This document shows positions 37,316-47,528 of a stretch of 64,000 bases of DNA, piece by piece (within the stretch, counting starts at the first letter, position 1; each line of letters begins with the position of its first letter). The DNA comes from Bryopsis sp. KO-2023. Lineage: Eukaryota; Chlorophyta; Ulvophyceae; Bryopsidales; Bryopsidaceae. The stretch lies in assembly GCA_030272585.1 (NCBI GenBank), contig BSYQ01000003.1:1736001-1800000 (forward strand), written 5' to 3'. The position numbers and the translations under genes were made by a program. Below the pieces are notes generated by a model, which was not told the DNA's origin, did not search any database, and was given only the letters and a program-made list of their open reading frames with translations.

Positions 37316-37484
37316 TGTAGTTTTTTGTTTCGTGAGGTGGTTCAATGACGGAGCGACTGTATGATAGTTGATGGCGGGGAGTGGGGCGAAAACTATGAAG
37401 AACTAGACTATTTCAGCAAGAAACCACGAGCTCGTCTCGAACGGGGCAAAAGAAGAAGAGGCCTGATTCTCGGATTCGACCGAC

Positions 37485-37748
37485 TCAAATGTAAATTCTT
37501 GCAACGAGGATTACGAACGAGGTGTCGATCGTGTCGTCCCAGTCTGTCATGTGGTCATGCTCATGTGTCTTCCTTAATCGAGCGCCCCGCGGTACGTTTG
37601 GCAGATTTGATAGAAAGAGGTCGAGAATAGACCGCGTCACGACAGAATCTTGGGATTTGGCCTCCATGCAGAGGAATGGTTGATCACCGAACGGAAAATG
37701 ACTGAGGTTCGGCTGGAGGGGGTCCAGCTCGGACGCCACCGGCTGCAT
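37485..37748 (-). CDS. Hypothetical open frame, 87 aa
   Basis: This is a CpG-rich minus-strand frame starting MQPVASELDPLQPNLSHFPF, with a possible donor (GTAATC) near its end. It could be a first exon of a gene overlapping the previous entry, or part of its upstream region. No domain is recognised. Confidence 0.25.
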   Translation of the reverse strand: MQPVASELDPLQPNLSHFPFGDQPFLCMEAKSQDSVVTRSILDLFLSNLPNVPRGARLRKTHEHDHMTDWDDTIDTSFVILVARIYI

Positions 37749-38731
37749 CAGTCAGGCAAGAGTGCGGGCGCAATCCTTATCGCGCGTGGGCGCTCGTTGC
37801 ATTTGGACGGCAAGTGTTGCGATCGTCTGAGTAAGTAATTCAGGGGGGGGGAGGCATGGCAGCTGCAGAGACCATTCTCTGGGCAGGGGGCACTCTGCTC
37901 GTCTTGAATTCAGTGACTCCACATCATTGTGTGGTGCTGCACACCATCGATGCAGCGGTGTCTTGAAAGTTGATGAAAGGAAAGAGATCAGGCATACCCA
38001 GTGAAGTGGACCCCAGCTCCACATCAGCGGACATATCTTTTTCTTGCTTTCAAAAGAGTCCGCATCATTTCCAACAAACGGATGTAATGCCAATGAGACA
38101 AGGAACCCTTTCAGCTGATTCAGAATGACAAAGATCAGAATTTTATGGACGGTGGCCAGTTTCTGTCGCCCCACAGCAGACCATGAAAGAGCACTTACAA
38201 GAATTGAAAGCCTTTCATCAACCATTTCTTTTTCTCCAGTTGGTAATACCTAAGCATTTGTGAAATTTTCTCATTGACCCCGAATACAAACCCCACTTAT
38301 TTCCTTCTCCCCCTCATCCCCCCCCAAACCTGAGCAAATCATCGCTCAATGCTTTCTTCAATGTGTTTTCCCCAGCCAGCAATACATCTATAACATCTTT
38401 AATATTTCCAAACCACACCAGAAAAAAAAAAAGAAATTTGCCTGTTTTTCCCCTCAGAACAATGCTAGGACAATCCCCACCCATCAAGAATACAAACCCA
38501 CGCAGCTCCATAACCCCCTCATTTCTTTTCACTCTTTTTTGTGTTTGTTTTCTTTTTCGATTTCACTTCAGAGGGCTGGACACTGAGTGAGTCCACTTCG
38601 CCCCAAATGCAAATTAAAACGAGGATCACATCCTGTATCCAGAAGAGAATCTTTTGGTAAAAAATAAATAAAAAATAAATTTCCCCCCCACCCCCTCTTC
38701 TTAAACCCTTTTCCCCACTTCTCCCCTCCAA
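37749..38731. other. Region between YKT6 and upstream hypothetical genes
   Basis: Probably the YKT6 3' region. Minus-strand fragments with exon-like edges occur, such as a 9-codon start ending in GTAAGT near 38199-38225 and a helical frame at about 38335-38420. I could not chain them into a gene. Confidence 0.3.
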
Positions 38732-39331
38732 TCACATGTATCTGCAACAGGCATTCGTTTTCTTGGCTTGCTTGTAAAACATCTGGCTGGCAATGCTCAG
38801 GTCGTTACTCTTCCCCACCAAGTTATCCAGTTTCTCCCCCCTTTCTAACACGCTCTCGATGGTTTGGTGCAGCACGATCTTAGTTTCGTCTAAATCCTTC
38901 TGAATCTTCATAATCTTGTCCGCGTTTATCGGGTCCTGATATTTTACCAGGGCTGGCTCCGCGATATCGTCTCCCAGAGTGCTGTCCGCAGTTACGTTAC
39001 GAAACGACTCCCCATTCTTTTCTAGGTATTCGTCCAACACCGTGGCCACCACGGAAAATGCCGCCCTCGCTGGATAATCTTTATCCGCCACAGCGATGCC
39101 AGCCAAACCGCTTTCCCGAACGTGCACGTGACAATAATAGTCCTCGTGCTGAACCGTCTGGCGTTGCCCCAGCTGAGTTCGCCTCACAATCGTCCGCGAA
39201 ACGAACGTGATCATCTCTTTGACGCTGGTGCGTTGAAAATACCCGAAGCTGGAGAGATCCTGCGCCATCCCCAGCAGAATTGGCTCTTGGTCGCCATTCC
39301 AACGCAATATTCCGATAGACGTCAGCTTCAT
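38732..39331 (-). CDS. YKT6: R-SNARE YKT6
   Basis: A single uninterrupted exon of 600 bp encodes 199 aa, the usual length. It has an N-terminal longin domain (MKLTSIGILRWNGDQEPILL...), then an R-SNARE motif with the zero-layer Arg in SVLERGEKLDNLVGKS. The C-terminus NACCRYM has adjacent cysteines, for palmitoylation and prenylation; the CaaX box is CRYM rather than the usual CAIM-type ending. YKT6 acts in ER-Golgi, endosomal, vacuolar and autophagosome fusion, cycling between cytosol and membrane. I chose the internal Met at 39331 because upstream codons encode no longin sequence. It is intronless among multi-exon neighbours. Confidence 0.96.
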   Translation of the reverse strand: MKLTSIGILRWNGDQEPILLGMAQDLSSFGYFQRTSVKEMITFVSRTIVRRTQLGQRQTVQHEDYYCHVHVRESGLAGIAVADKDYPARAAFSVVATVLDEYLEKNGESFRNVTADSTLGDDIAEPALVKYQDPINADKIMKIQKDLDETKIVLHQTIESVLERGEKLDNLVGKSNDLSIASQMFYKQAKKTNACCRYM

Positions 39332-39775
39332 GGCGTGAGCTTCTCCAAATCGGTGTCCGAGAAACGCGCTAAAGATCCCTTTCGCTTCAAAAACTCCCAC
39401 TTCTCGCCCCCCGTGTTTTTTTTTGGGGGTGTGTGTCCAGACGCAGGTACTGGGTATCCAGAAAAAAAAAAGAAACGATGCAGTGAAAATACGATGATAT
39501 TCTCTTATCAATTCGCGGATCCCAAGGATTCACTTTGACTTGATTTTGGTGGAGAATGTGTCGAAGTTCACACAGAACAGAAGAAAAACTGAGAACTACC
39601 GTCACAAGCTTGGAAAGAATGCACTCCTTCGAAGGAGGAGGGTGCTTTCGACCACTGGACGTGTCTGGAATATATGGTGGTGGCCGCGAGCAGCACTGCC
39701 TCGTTTGGTCTGTTTTCATCTCGTTTGTCTAACCGTGGGATCGGACGTCAGGCTCTTTGAGCGCACCTTTTCGGA
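39332..39775. promoter_or_regulatory. Divergent promoter, YKT6 / Cys-rich membrane protein
   Basis: These 444 bp separate two divergent start codons. The right half is GC-rich. A short tract of Ts and Gs lies just upstream of YKT6. No specific motif was identified. Confidence 0.4.
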
Positions 39776-41273
39776 ATGACTCGTTCAATCAGTGCAAGAG
39801 CTTCACCGATGATTGCAAAGGTCAGCTTGGTCGGGCAGTCGAGGCCCCTGGCGATATGCTGATAAGTTTGTGTGTTTTACTGAAGTGCTAGCGTGTTAGA
39901 TATTTCCGTGTGACGCCTCATCGTATCCATCCCTGTGAACTTTTTTGGGCTGTGCGATGGAGCCTTCTTGTTTCGTTCCGCGTTTGAACGAACCTTGCGT
40001 TGCTTGTGCGTGCAGGATCGACACACGGTCCTTTTCTTCGTCTTGACAATCTTCAGTACGATGCTGCTCCGAACAGAACAGGTTCGCACTGAAATGCCTC
40101 CTCGAGCCGTAAGGATATCAAATTCTTCCACAGCTTGCAGAGTGCTCGTTTCCTAACCACTTGAATCAGCGCAACACTCCAGAATAGTATGACCGTCAGT
40201 CCCCAGAGTAGATATCCAACGAACACTGAACCACTTTCACCACAAGGAATGCTGAAGCTTGCAATGTTCCAACACAGCCAGGTGCTTGTGAGTGCTTACT
40301 TTGCTGACGAAATGGTTTGATGATTTTGCAGTCAAAAATGCCGGATAGGATGTCGATGGACTATCCTTTGGGAGCCAAACGAGCGATGTTAGATTTGGTT
40401 TGCCCACCAAGCTCAAGAGAGTCTCCCCCAGAGTGAGTTGGGCATCAACCCTTATTGACAATCATTAAACAAAAAGCTCACAGTTCCAAGGATATCAATA
40501 CATTTCCATGGCAAGATTTTTTTTGCCTTGTTTCTAGAATTTCAAAAAATATGAAAGAGAAGAAATCGCAAAAGAAAAGTAACCAAATAATCAAATAATA
40601 AGGGCTGGGGTGGGGGGTGGTCGAGGTGGGGATTCGATCAATAAAAATGTCATAGAGTCAATTCTCAGAACTACACTGAGCCCTGTTTTGAAATCGAAAC
40701 AATTCTCTGATGCTCTCAAACCTCCATAAATTTTGACAAAATATGCGTGTCACACCAGGTCGAGGGAGGATGGTGTAGAAGTAATATTCTTGTTTCCCAG
40801 GGACAGCAGAAGCTTCCTTGTGGCCTATTGTGCAAGGTAAGCTCTTCTTTGACCTTGCACAGAAGAAAACACAAGTTCATTTCGTGGTGCATGTTTAGCA
40901 GTGCTTTCAAAAATGGCAGGCGGTTGTTTGAGATGATTGGCTCCACTGGTGTGGGCTCGAATCCTCGTAACTCAGCTTTTGTGATCTGCATCTGTGTTCA
41001 AATCCCATCGACTGTGTTTTTCTCTCTTGCGCTAAAAACGGATGTGTGTTTACGTGTGGTGTGGCCAGTTTCAAGAAAAATTGTGGGAAAAGAGCTGCAA
41101 ACGCGTACTGTCGGGAGATGGGCTTCCAAGTAGCGACTGCTTGGCAGTCTTTTCCGGAAGCTGGACTTCTGTGCGGTCAAACCCGATACATCAGAGATCG
41201 GCAAAGGATTTGCAGTGGGGAAAGCTGCACAGGTTTCACTTACATCAATTGCCTACAGCGACACAAAGAGTGA
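39776..41273 (+). CDS. Small secreted or membrane-anchored Cys-rich protein
   Basis: Five exons (39776-39820, 40016-40108, 40332-40432, 40801-40836, 41069-41273) total 480 nt and 159 aa, with every phase agreeing. Near the N-terminus lies a hydrophobic segment (TVLFFVLTIFSTMLL, about 19-33), a signal peptide or anchor. The C-terminal half is one Cys-rich domain: AYCASFKKNCGKRAANAYCR, then LLCGQTRYI, ICSGESCTGF and INC, eight cysteines in all. Similar compact domains occur in extracellular plant and bacterial proteins. I cannot name the family. The gene is divergent from YKT6. Confidence 0.62.
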
Positions 41274-43509
41274 CATGGCTCCTGATGGGACAGGAAGGAA
41301 AAAAAAAAGAGTGACCTGGCTCCGAGACAGGAACCGAACAGTTGACCCATCGCGATAGATCAAAAACCTGGAAGTCGGACGGGGAAGATATTAAACACGA
41401 ACGATCAATTACGGCAAGGCAGAACAGTGGTGTCTCAGTTCCATGCCTTTTGCATATTACCACAACAGAATCCATTTGCGCAGCGTTTTTTCTTTGATTC
41501 TCAAAAAGGGTTGGGGAGTTTTGGAGGGAAGAAATTTTGGGGGAGAGGGTGGGGTTGGGGATGGAAGGGAACATGGAATTATCATGGGGGCACATCTGTG
41601 GGAATATCGCCAACTAATTCGATCTTGTTCTGAATAAGGTTGAGATTAACTTCGTTTTCGGTGGTGTCTGACATAGAGACGAGTAGCACCACGCTTAATT
41701 TCGCTTCAGGGTTATTAGGGCTTCAGGGTCCTATATGGATCGGAGACAAGTGACAAATATTAATTTTTTTTTCGGTTGGACTCTGACGAGGAGTCAAATC
41801 AAAACTTCCAAAAGCAGAGTTTTGATCTATTGTTTAGGATTGATGACTTTTTTTGACCGACCAAAAAAAAAAAGAAAAAAAAAGGGGACAGGGGGGGGGG
41901 GGGACAGGATATATAAGAGAGTAAAACCATTCATATTTTCAGGAAGGAAAAAACCCACTTGTGTACTATTTCATGACAAAAAGTAGCAAAGCTTGAAAAA
42001 ATTGATTTTTTTTTTTGTTCTTCCTTTTTATTATGGCCTTTTGGTTTTTTCTTCAGCCGGGGGTGGACTACTATTTGACGCTAAAGTTGGGGGTAAAGGG
42101 AGGTAGGATTTTGATATTCCGGAGCTGTCCTTTTGTAATAGAGAATCGCTCTTGCAAAGATATTTGCCATGCTTTATTTTATTTTATTTTTGCATGCACA
42201 ACCCACCCCGGAGCTCTTGCTCCTACGACACCCATCAAACAATTTGAAATTGACCTGATTATATTTTTTTCTTCTTCTAATTCTGACACTGAAATGGCAA
42301 AGAAATGATACTTATGGATTTTCTTAGCAGCATTTCGGAGGAAAAAATAAGTTTAATCTCCATGCATAATTTTTATCTACAACTTTTTTTTTTTAATAGA
42401 AAGGCCAAAGAAAAAAAAAAATACTCTTTTTGCCTCACTCTCTTCAGGGATAGATGTAGATATATATATATATCTTAGCACCCCCGAAAAATCTTTCTTT
42501 TCTAAGTGTAAAATAAAACAAGATTATCCTTTATTTGTAAAGTTATTAACTAGTTTATTAACTAGTTCCAACAAAGAAAAAAGAAGACGACTTGGTGGTG
42601 AGTAAATTTTGTATTTTCGAAAACGAAACAAAACCACACACAGCGATAAGTTCCGAGCGTTTTTTTTGCTCATTTCCTTTCTTTCTTGACTGCCTACAAT
42701 TTTCTTACAGCAAAGTCTTTTTGATATATCTTTTTCTTTTTTCCCCCCAACCAGTGTATTTTTGTATGTATTATATATATCAAATCTAAAAAAGCATTGT
42801 TTGCAAACCGTCACAGCAAATATCCCACTCAAATCACCACCGAAAATATCGAAGGAAAAAACCAAAAAAACACCAACAACAAATAGCTGCTCCACTCAAA
42901 ACTCCAAAAAGTGCATTTTTTTTTTCTTTTTCTTTTTTAACCCTCTCTCTCCTCTTTTTTTTCTCACTCTTTTCCTCCTCACTTTTTCTTTTTTCAACCT
43001 TTTTTGGCTCCATGTCCAATATCCAAAACCACAAAAAAAAATTCCCCTGCTCTCTATCTCTCTCTCTCACTCTTTTTCTTCCACTAAAATTTCTTTCTTT
43101 CTTTTTTTTTCATTGCGTTTAATATCCCTAACCTACTCCAGCTCAAAGAAAATGCCGCACTCCCAAGAAGAAAAAAAAAACAAAAAGAAAAAAAGAATCC
43201 ACCAAATGTCCCTGTCAGACTCTGCCTCCCTAAAAATAGACCACCACGGCACAGTCGCAAATTGAGATCTCCACCACAGCCACCCTCCAAAACAAAATAA
43301 ATATACATCGAGCACATGAATATATATATCCCCAACCACCCACAACTCTATCCTTAAAAAATATGTATGGTGCTGATGATTTCTGTTGTTTTTTCCCTAA
43401 ATTTTCTTGGGAACACAACCCGAGGAGGAGGAGGGGGGAATACCCAACCATTCCAACAGCTTGATCCTGCGTGATGTCCATTCTTGATCGTTCTAGTGGC
43501 CAAATTCAA
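41274..43509. other. Intergenic between two convergent genes, no gene seen
   Basis: About 2.2 kb between the 3' ends of the Cys-rich gene and TBP. It is homopolymer-rich with an AT microsatellite near 42460-42474. No frame with coding character was found. Confidence 0.55.
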
Positions 43510-46071
43510 TCAAGGGGAAGAGGGAGGTACAACGTTGTGTGCTGGAGTGGGGGGTGGAATCCCTCCATAAGCTGGCGTCAGTGGAGGAATGCTCGTGTGG
43601 GCTGGAGTTGGCGGGGGAATTCCTCCGTGAGCTGGGGTGGGGGGTGGGATTCCTCCGTAAGCTGGAGTTGGAGGGGGCAAGCCACCGTGGGCTGGTGTTG
43701 GGGGTGGGATCCCTGGATGCGATGGAGTCAGGGGAGGTAAACTGCTCATGCCAGGATTAGAAGAGTTCAATCCGTGGTGCGATGGAGTGGGGGGAGGAAG
43801 TGACCGACAGCCTGCAACAGAAATGTGGACCAATCCATCAGGAAAGCGACGCAAAAAACTGGCTTTCGAAAACCAAGTGCCATAAACAACAGCATAGCAT
43901 TGCATCGCAAAGGCAATCAGCAGGGAACCTGAGTCAGAATTTTCTCAGGACAGTTTTAATTTCCCCAGTGAACTTGCCTGTCATCATGGATGTAGGTGGT
44001 CCCATCCTCGATCGGGATGGCATTTGCGATTCAAGGGGTCTTCCAGATAGGGATCCACTGACAGAACCGCTGCCCAGAGTCCTGGCACCGTCGCCTTTTC
44101 GGAATTCCGTCAAGGCAGGATATATATTCTCGAAAGCCTTGTAGATCTCATCCCGATGCTTGGCACCTGTCAGAACCACCTGAATCCCAACCAGCAAGCC
44201 CATCACTCTTTGTTTCGATAATTAAAACGACGCCTCCCAGAGAAAAAATACCTTGATCACCCTTTCCCCCCCAAAAAAAATCAAAAAAAAAAACAACGAA
44301 CCGACAACCAAATGCATATTAAGTGGAGCAGGAATGCATACATCAAACACTGCAATATTTTGTTTCGTTATATTGTCTTTTGCTTTGTTTAAATATTTTT
44401 GTTTTTGGAGCAAGTGATGGGTCGTCCAATGGCCCACCTTTCCAGATACGAAGATCAACAGAACCACTTTCGGCTTTTTCATTCTGTAAATCAAACCAGG
44501 GAACAGTTCTGGCTCGTAGCTTGAAAACAGTCCGTGCTTGAAGTGGAGCCCCTCCAGCCGGATGGGGAATTTTACATCACAAGATCCCACTATGTTTTGG
44601 ATTTTGAAATCCTGGAACCTGATTTCTTTGAATCCTAGCTTCATGATGATTTTGGCGTATTTCCGGGCGGCTAATCTGGAGTCCTGTTCACTCTTGGCTC
44701 CAGTGCACACCATTTTCCCTGACGGTACAAAAAAAACAACGCTTATTGCATTGGGTTTTTTTTTTCCCCTGTTCTCAGGCCTCGTGAAGGATCCTATCTA
44801 TCCAGTGCTGAAAAAACAGTTTTGTTTTCAGCCATCATTTCCTTCAGTAGAAAGCATCATGGAAATGTGCCCACCACATGTAGAAAAATACCTTGGGAGA
44901 AATATGAAGGGAGCTGTTTTTTCCCAGTGAGGTCGGTCGGTTGATAATTCGAAATGGGGACTGAAATTTAAAGTCGATTATTGTTGAGTCCACGTACAGC
45001 CTGTGGGTTTGTCCTCTTTTCTGGTGTTGCATATCATAATTTTTTTCTCCTTTTTTGGGGGAAAAGACATGGAAACTGCCTCCTTGCCTGAAGTAAAAAT
45101 AAGTGCTGTCGTTTTGGGCTCCCTGATCCTCATGATGACAGCAGCGAAACGCTTGGGGTTGTACTCAGCGTTTCTCGCATGCATCGCAATTTCCTTCAAA
45201 TCCAGTTTGCATCCCAAGTAGCATGTGGACACCACGTTCTGTACAAACCCAAACCCTCCAATAAATTAGCTCAAAAACACATGGTGGCAGAGGGACGATC
45301 CTTCGTTATTTTCCCGCCATGCTGGAAAAAGCAGAGGCTGTTTTCTTGAGGTCATAAACACACACACATTCTTGGTGATAAAAACCAGGTTTAGCCATTG
45401 TATGGATAGGAGGGCTGCTCAGCTACCTGCAGAGTGGGGACGATTCCTGAAGGATGCTTTTCCAGGTCCACTTCAGCAGCACATGAATCCGTCGGTAATA
45501 ACGACTGGGATTGGGTTGGGTTCACTGGATGGACGCCTTGGCTAGCAGACGGACCTTCACAAACAAAAATATATAATTAGGGAAATGGAGTCCTTTTATT
45601 TTTTTGGATAGTTTGTATGAATGAATGAATGTTTAATTTACATTAGGCAAACTTGCACAACGAAGGCCGCCCACAACGAGGTTATAGTTTGGCATTGCAA
45701 AAAAATATAATAACTACAGTAACAACTTTGAGATGAATGCCTTGCAAATATTTTTTTCTTTTCATATCAAACTGCCCACATTTAGTTTTTTAAGGATTTC
45801 TCCAAATGTCTAAAAAGTCCTTCCTGAGCTTCTTTCTTTTTTTCCACAAAGTTCTACACCAGGAATGTAGGCTCGCTTTCTCTTTTGGTGTTGAATTGTT
45901 TCCAATGGAGGGGCACCTACCTGGTACAACAGGGGGTCCTTGATGAAGCAAATGCTGGGATAGAGGTCCCGAAGGCGGCTCGACCAAGCCAGAAGGCGCA
46001 GGTGCAACAGGGGCCGGTGTGGTTTGAGATGGCGCAGGCATGTACGACGGTGCAGCTCCATAAGGGTCCAT
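43510..46071 (-). CDS. TBP: TATA-box-binding protein (TBP) with long C-terminal Pro/Thr repeat tail
   Basis: Six exons on the minus strand (46071-45921, 45554-45427, 45238-45088, 44718-44438, 44179-43978, 43811-43510) total 1215 nt and 404 aa. Residues about 86-265 are the two-repeat saddle core, with both conserved QN(I/V)V asparagines and the intercalating Phe pairs (KRF/LIF and ELF/LIF). The N-terminus is Pro/Gln/Ser-rich. Normal TBPs stop just after EFRK; here 139 residues follow, with about eight decapeptide-like units such as [10 protein letters not shown]. Introns 3 and 5 have GC donors (CAG|GCAAGG and CAG|GCAAGT). Retaining intron 5 would end the protein after a short tail (TVLRKF). 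TBP nucleates Pol I, II and III initiation. The alternative that exon 6 is a separate gene is unlikely because phase and frame are continuous. Confidence 0.92.
43525..43800 (-). repeat. 30-bp tandem repeat inside the last TBP exon
   Basis: Degenerate units of 30 bp (10 codons) encode [IL]PP[PL]TPA[HY]GG. The units differ by a few bases each, mostly at third codon positions or His/Tyr swaps. The protein pattern is therefore better conserved than the DNA. Confidence 0.8.
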
Positions 46072-47528
46072 CTTATTCGACTAGAACTCGAATTTCCCCC
46101 ACGACGTGATTTTTCTCGCTGTCAAGAGGTGGCGCACAGTTGGACGGTCGTGCCCTGCCGAAGTAAAGGGGTTTTGAGTGGAGACGAAAGCTGGAGGGGA
46201 TGCGAAGGTGCTGGGAAACCAAGCTGGGACGACTTTGAAAATCCGTCGGGACAGCTAGACGTCGAAAAAACGCGAGGATCGGACGTTCGGCGCCAACAGA
46301 CATTTCCGGGACTGGCGATAGAAACTTCCCGATTGGAGCGTCATAAGTAGGCCTGACGCGCAGGCAGCGAAAACGAGTCCAGGCCTAGTTTTCCCCCGAC
46401 CTCACGAGCTCACGTAAGAAAATTTCAATCCCATACTTTCGCGGAGGTTATACGTAAACTACGGAATTCGACAGCGCGTCATAAAAAGTGTTCCAGGTGA
46501 ATATGAGAGGTGGTGTGAGGCCTACAAGCGCAGCTAAAGGACAGGTTTTCTCCTTCGATTTCGTGACAGCGACAGCAACTGCGGGAAGGTAGAAATTTAC
46601 CAAAGCCCCCAAGCTTCCAGACCCCTCCCGGAGGAGTTCGACGAAATCTAACGCGCAAGTCACACAGCCTACGCTTTTGGGCTGGAATCTCTCGTCTGCA
46701 TCTGCGTTGGTCGGTTTTCGTTAAGGACCGAGATTTCAACCGGGAACACACTTGAAACGAGCGCGCGTCGAACATGAGAGGTCCAAAGTCGACACCACAC
46801 CTCAATGATCGTTTCCAGCACAAGCACCGAGGAGTCCCTCCTTTCGCGCGCGTGTGCCTGCCAGTTTTCAGCAGGGGAATAAATAGTCGAAAGGGTTCTC
46901 AAAACCGTACGACAGTGTTGAACACTACCCAGAAACCAAGCCCCGTCCCCATCCTCATCAACCGACCCACAGCTCACGTCACGCTGCTCCAGTCTATATG
47001 ACAGACATTTCAGGGAAGGCCAGCCCATTACGTGAGCATTTGTTTTTTGGAGATTCTGGACACATGTGTCATGGGGCGGATTGTTTTTCGCTGCTCCAGC
47101 CGCCTGCACCAACCACGTGAAACTTCTATAGCATCATCATCGTCAGATATCTAGCCCACACCTGTAACTGAATATCTGTAGAAAAATAATCGCCAATGGA
47201 ACAAGGCCAAGGACGTCGTGATCGTCCCCGATCGACCCAGGCCGAACAATACACCCCGTATACACCTCACTTCAAACTTTTGATCGTTTCAACAGAAAAA
47301 ATTCCGACTGCCGCCGAAACAAAGGACGGGTTCAGTTTGTGAATGCCCCCCTTTCTGAGTGCGTTGCTTGAGAGGACTGTTGAGGTCGAAACCTCGTCGT
47401 CTCTCCTCCTCAGTAGTACAAATAGACGTGCGTCATACTGAACATCGCAGGGCTGCGGCTAAACCCACCCTCCCCACAGAAGTGCTGAGAAAACAGATCA
47501 GATTGCTCTCCTGCCGTTTTTCCACCGA
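46072..47528. promoter_or_regulatory. CpG-rich divergent region, TBP / secreted mosaic gene
   Basis: About 1.46 kb between divergent starts. It is GC- and CpG-rich relative to its surroundings, as other 5' regions in this window are. A 147-codon minus frame (46669-47112) exists but shows no domain and is not called. Confidence 0.4.

Noticed and set aside
40945-40975. Possible tRNA T-arm (GGGCTCGAATCC)
   Set aside because: The stem does not pair and no acceptor, D or anticodon arms are found at the right distances.
45088-45238. Apparent loss of a DNA-contacting Asn in TBP (CYLGC instead of VNLDC)
   Set aside because: The critical asparagines are in the QN(I/V)V motifs, and both are present. 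The VNLDC position varies between species (yeast has VTLGC).
46669-47112. 147-codon minus-strand frame upstream of TBP
   Set aside because: There is no domain and no consistent splice chain. The region is CpG-rich 5' sequence where chance frames are long.
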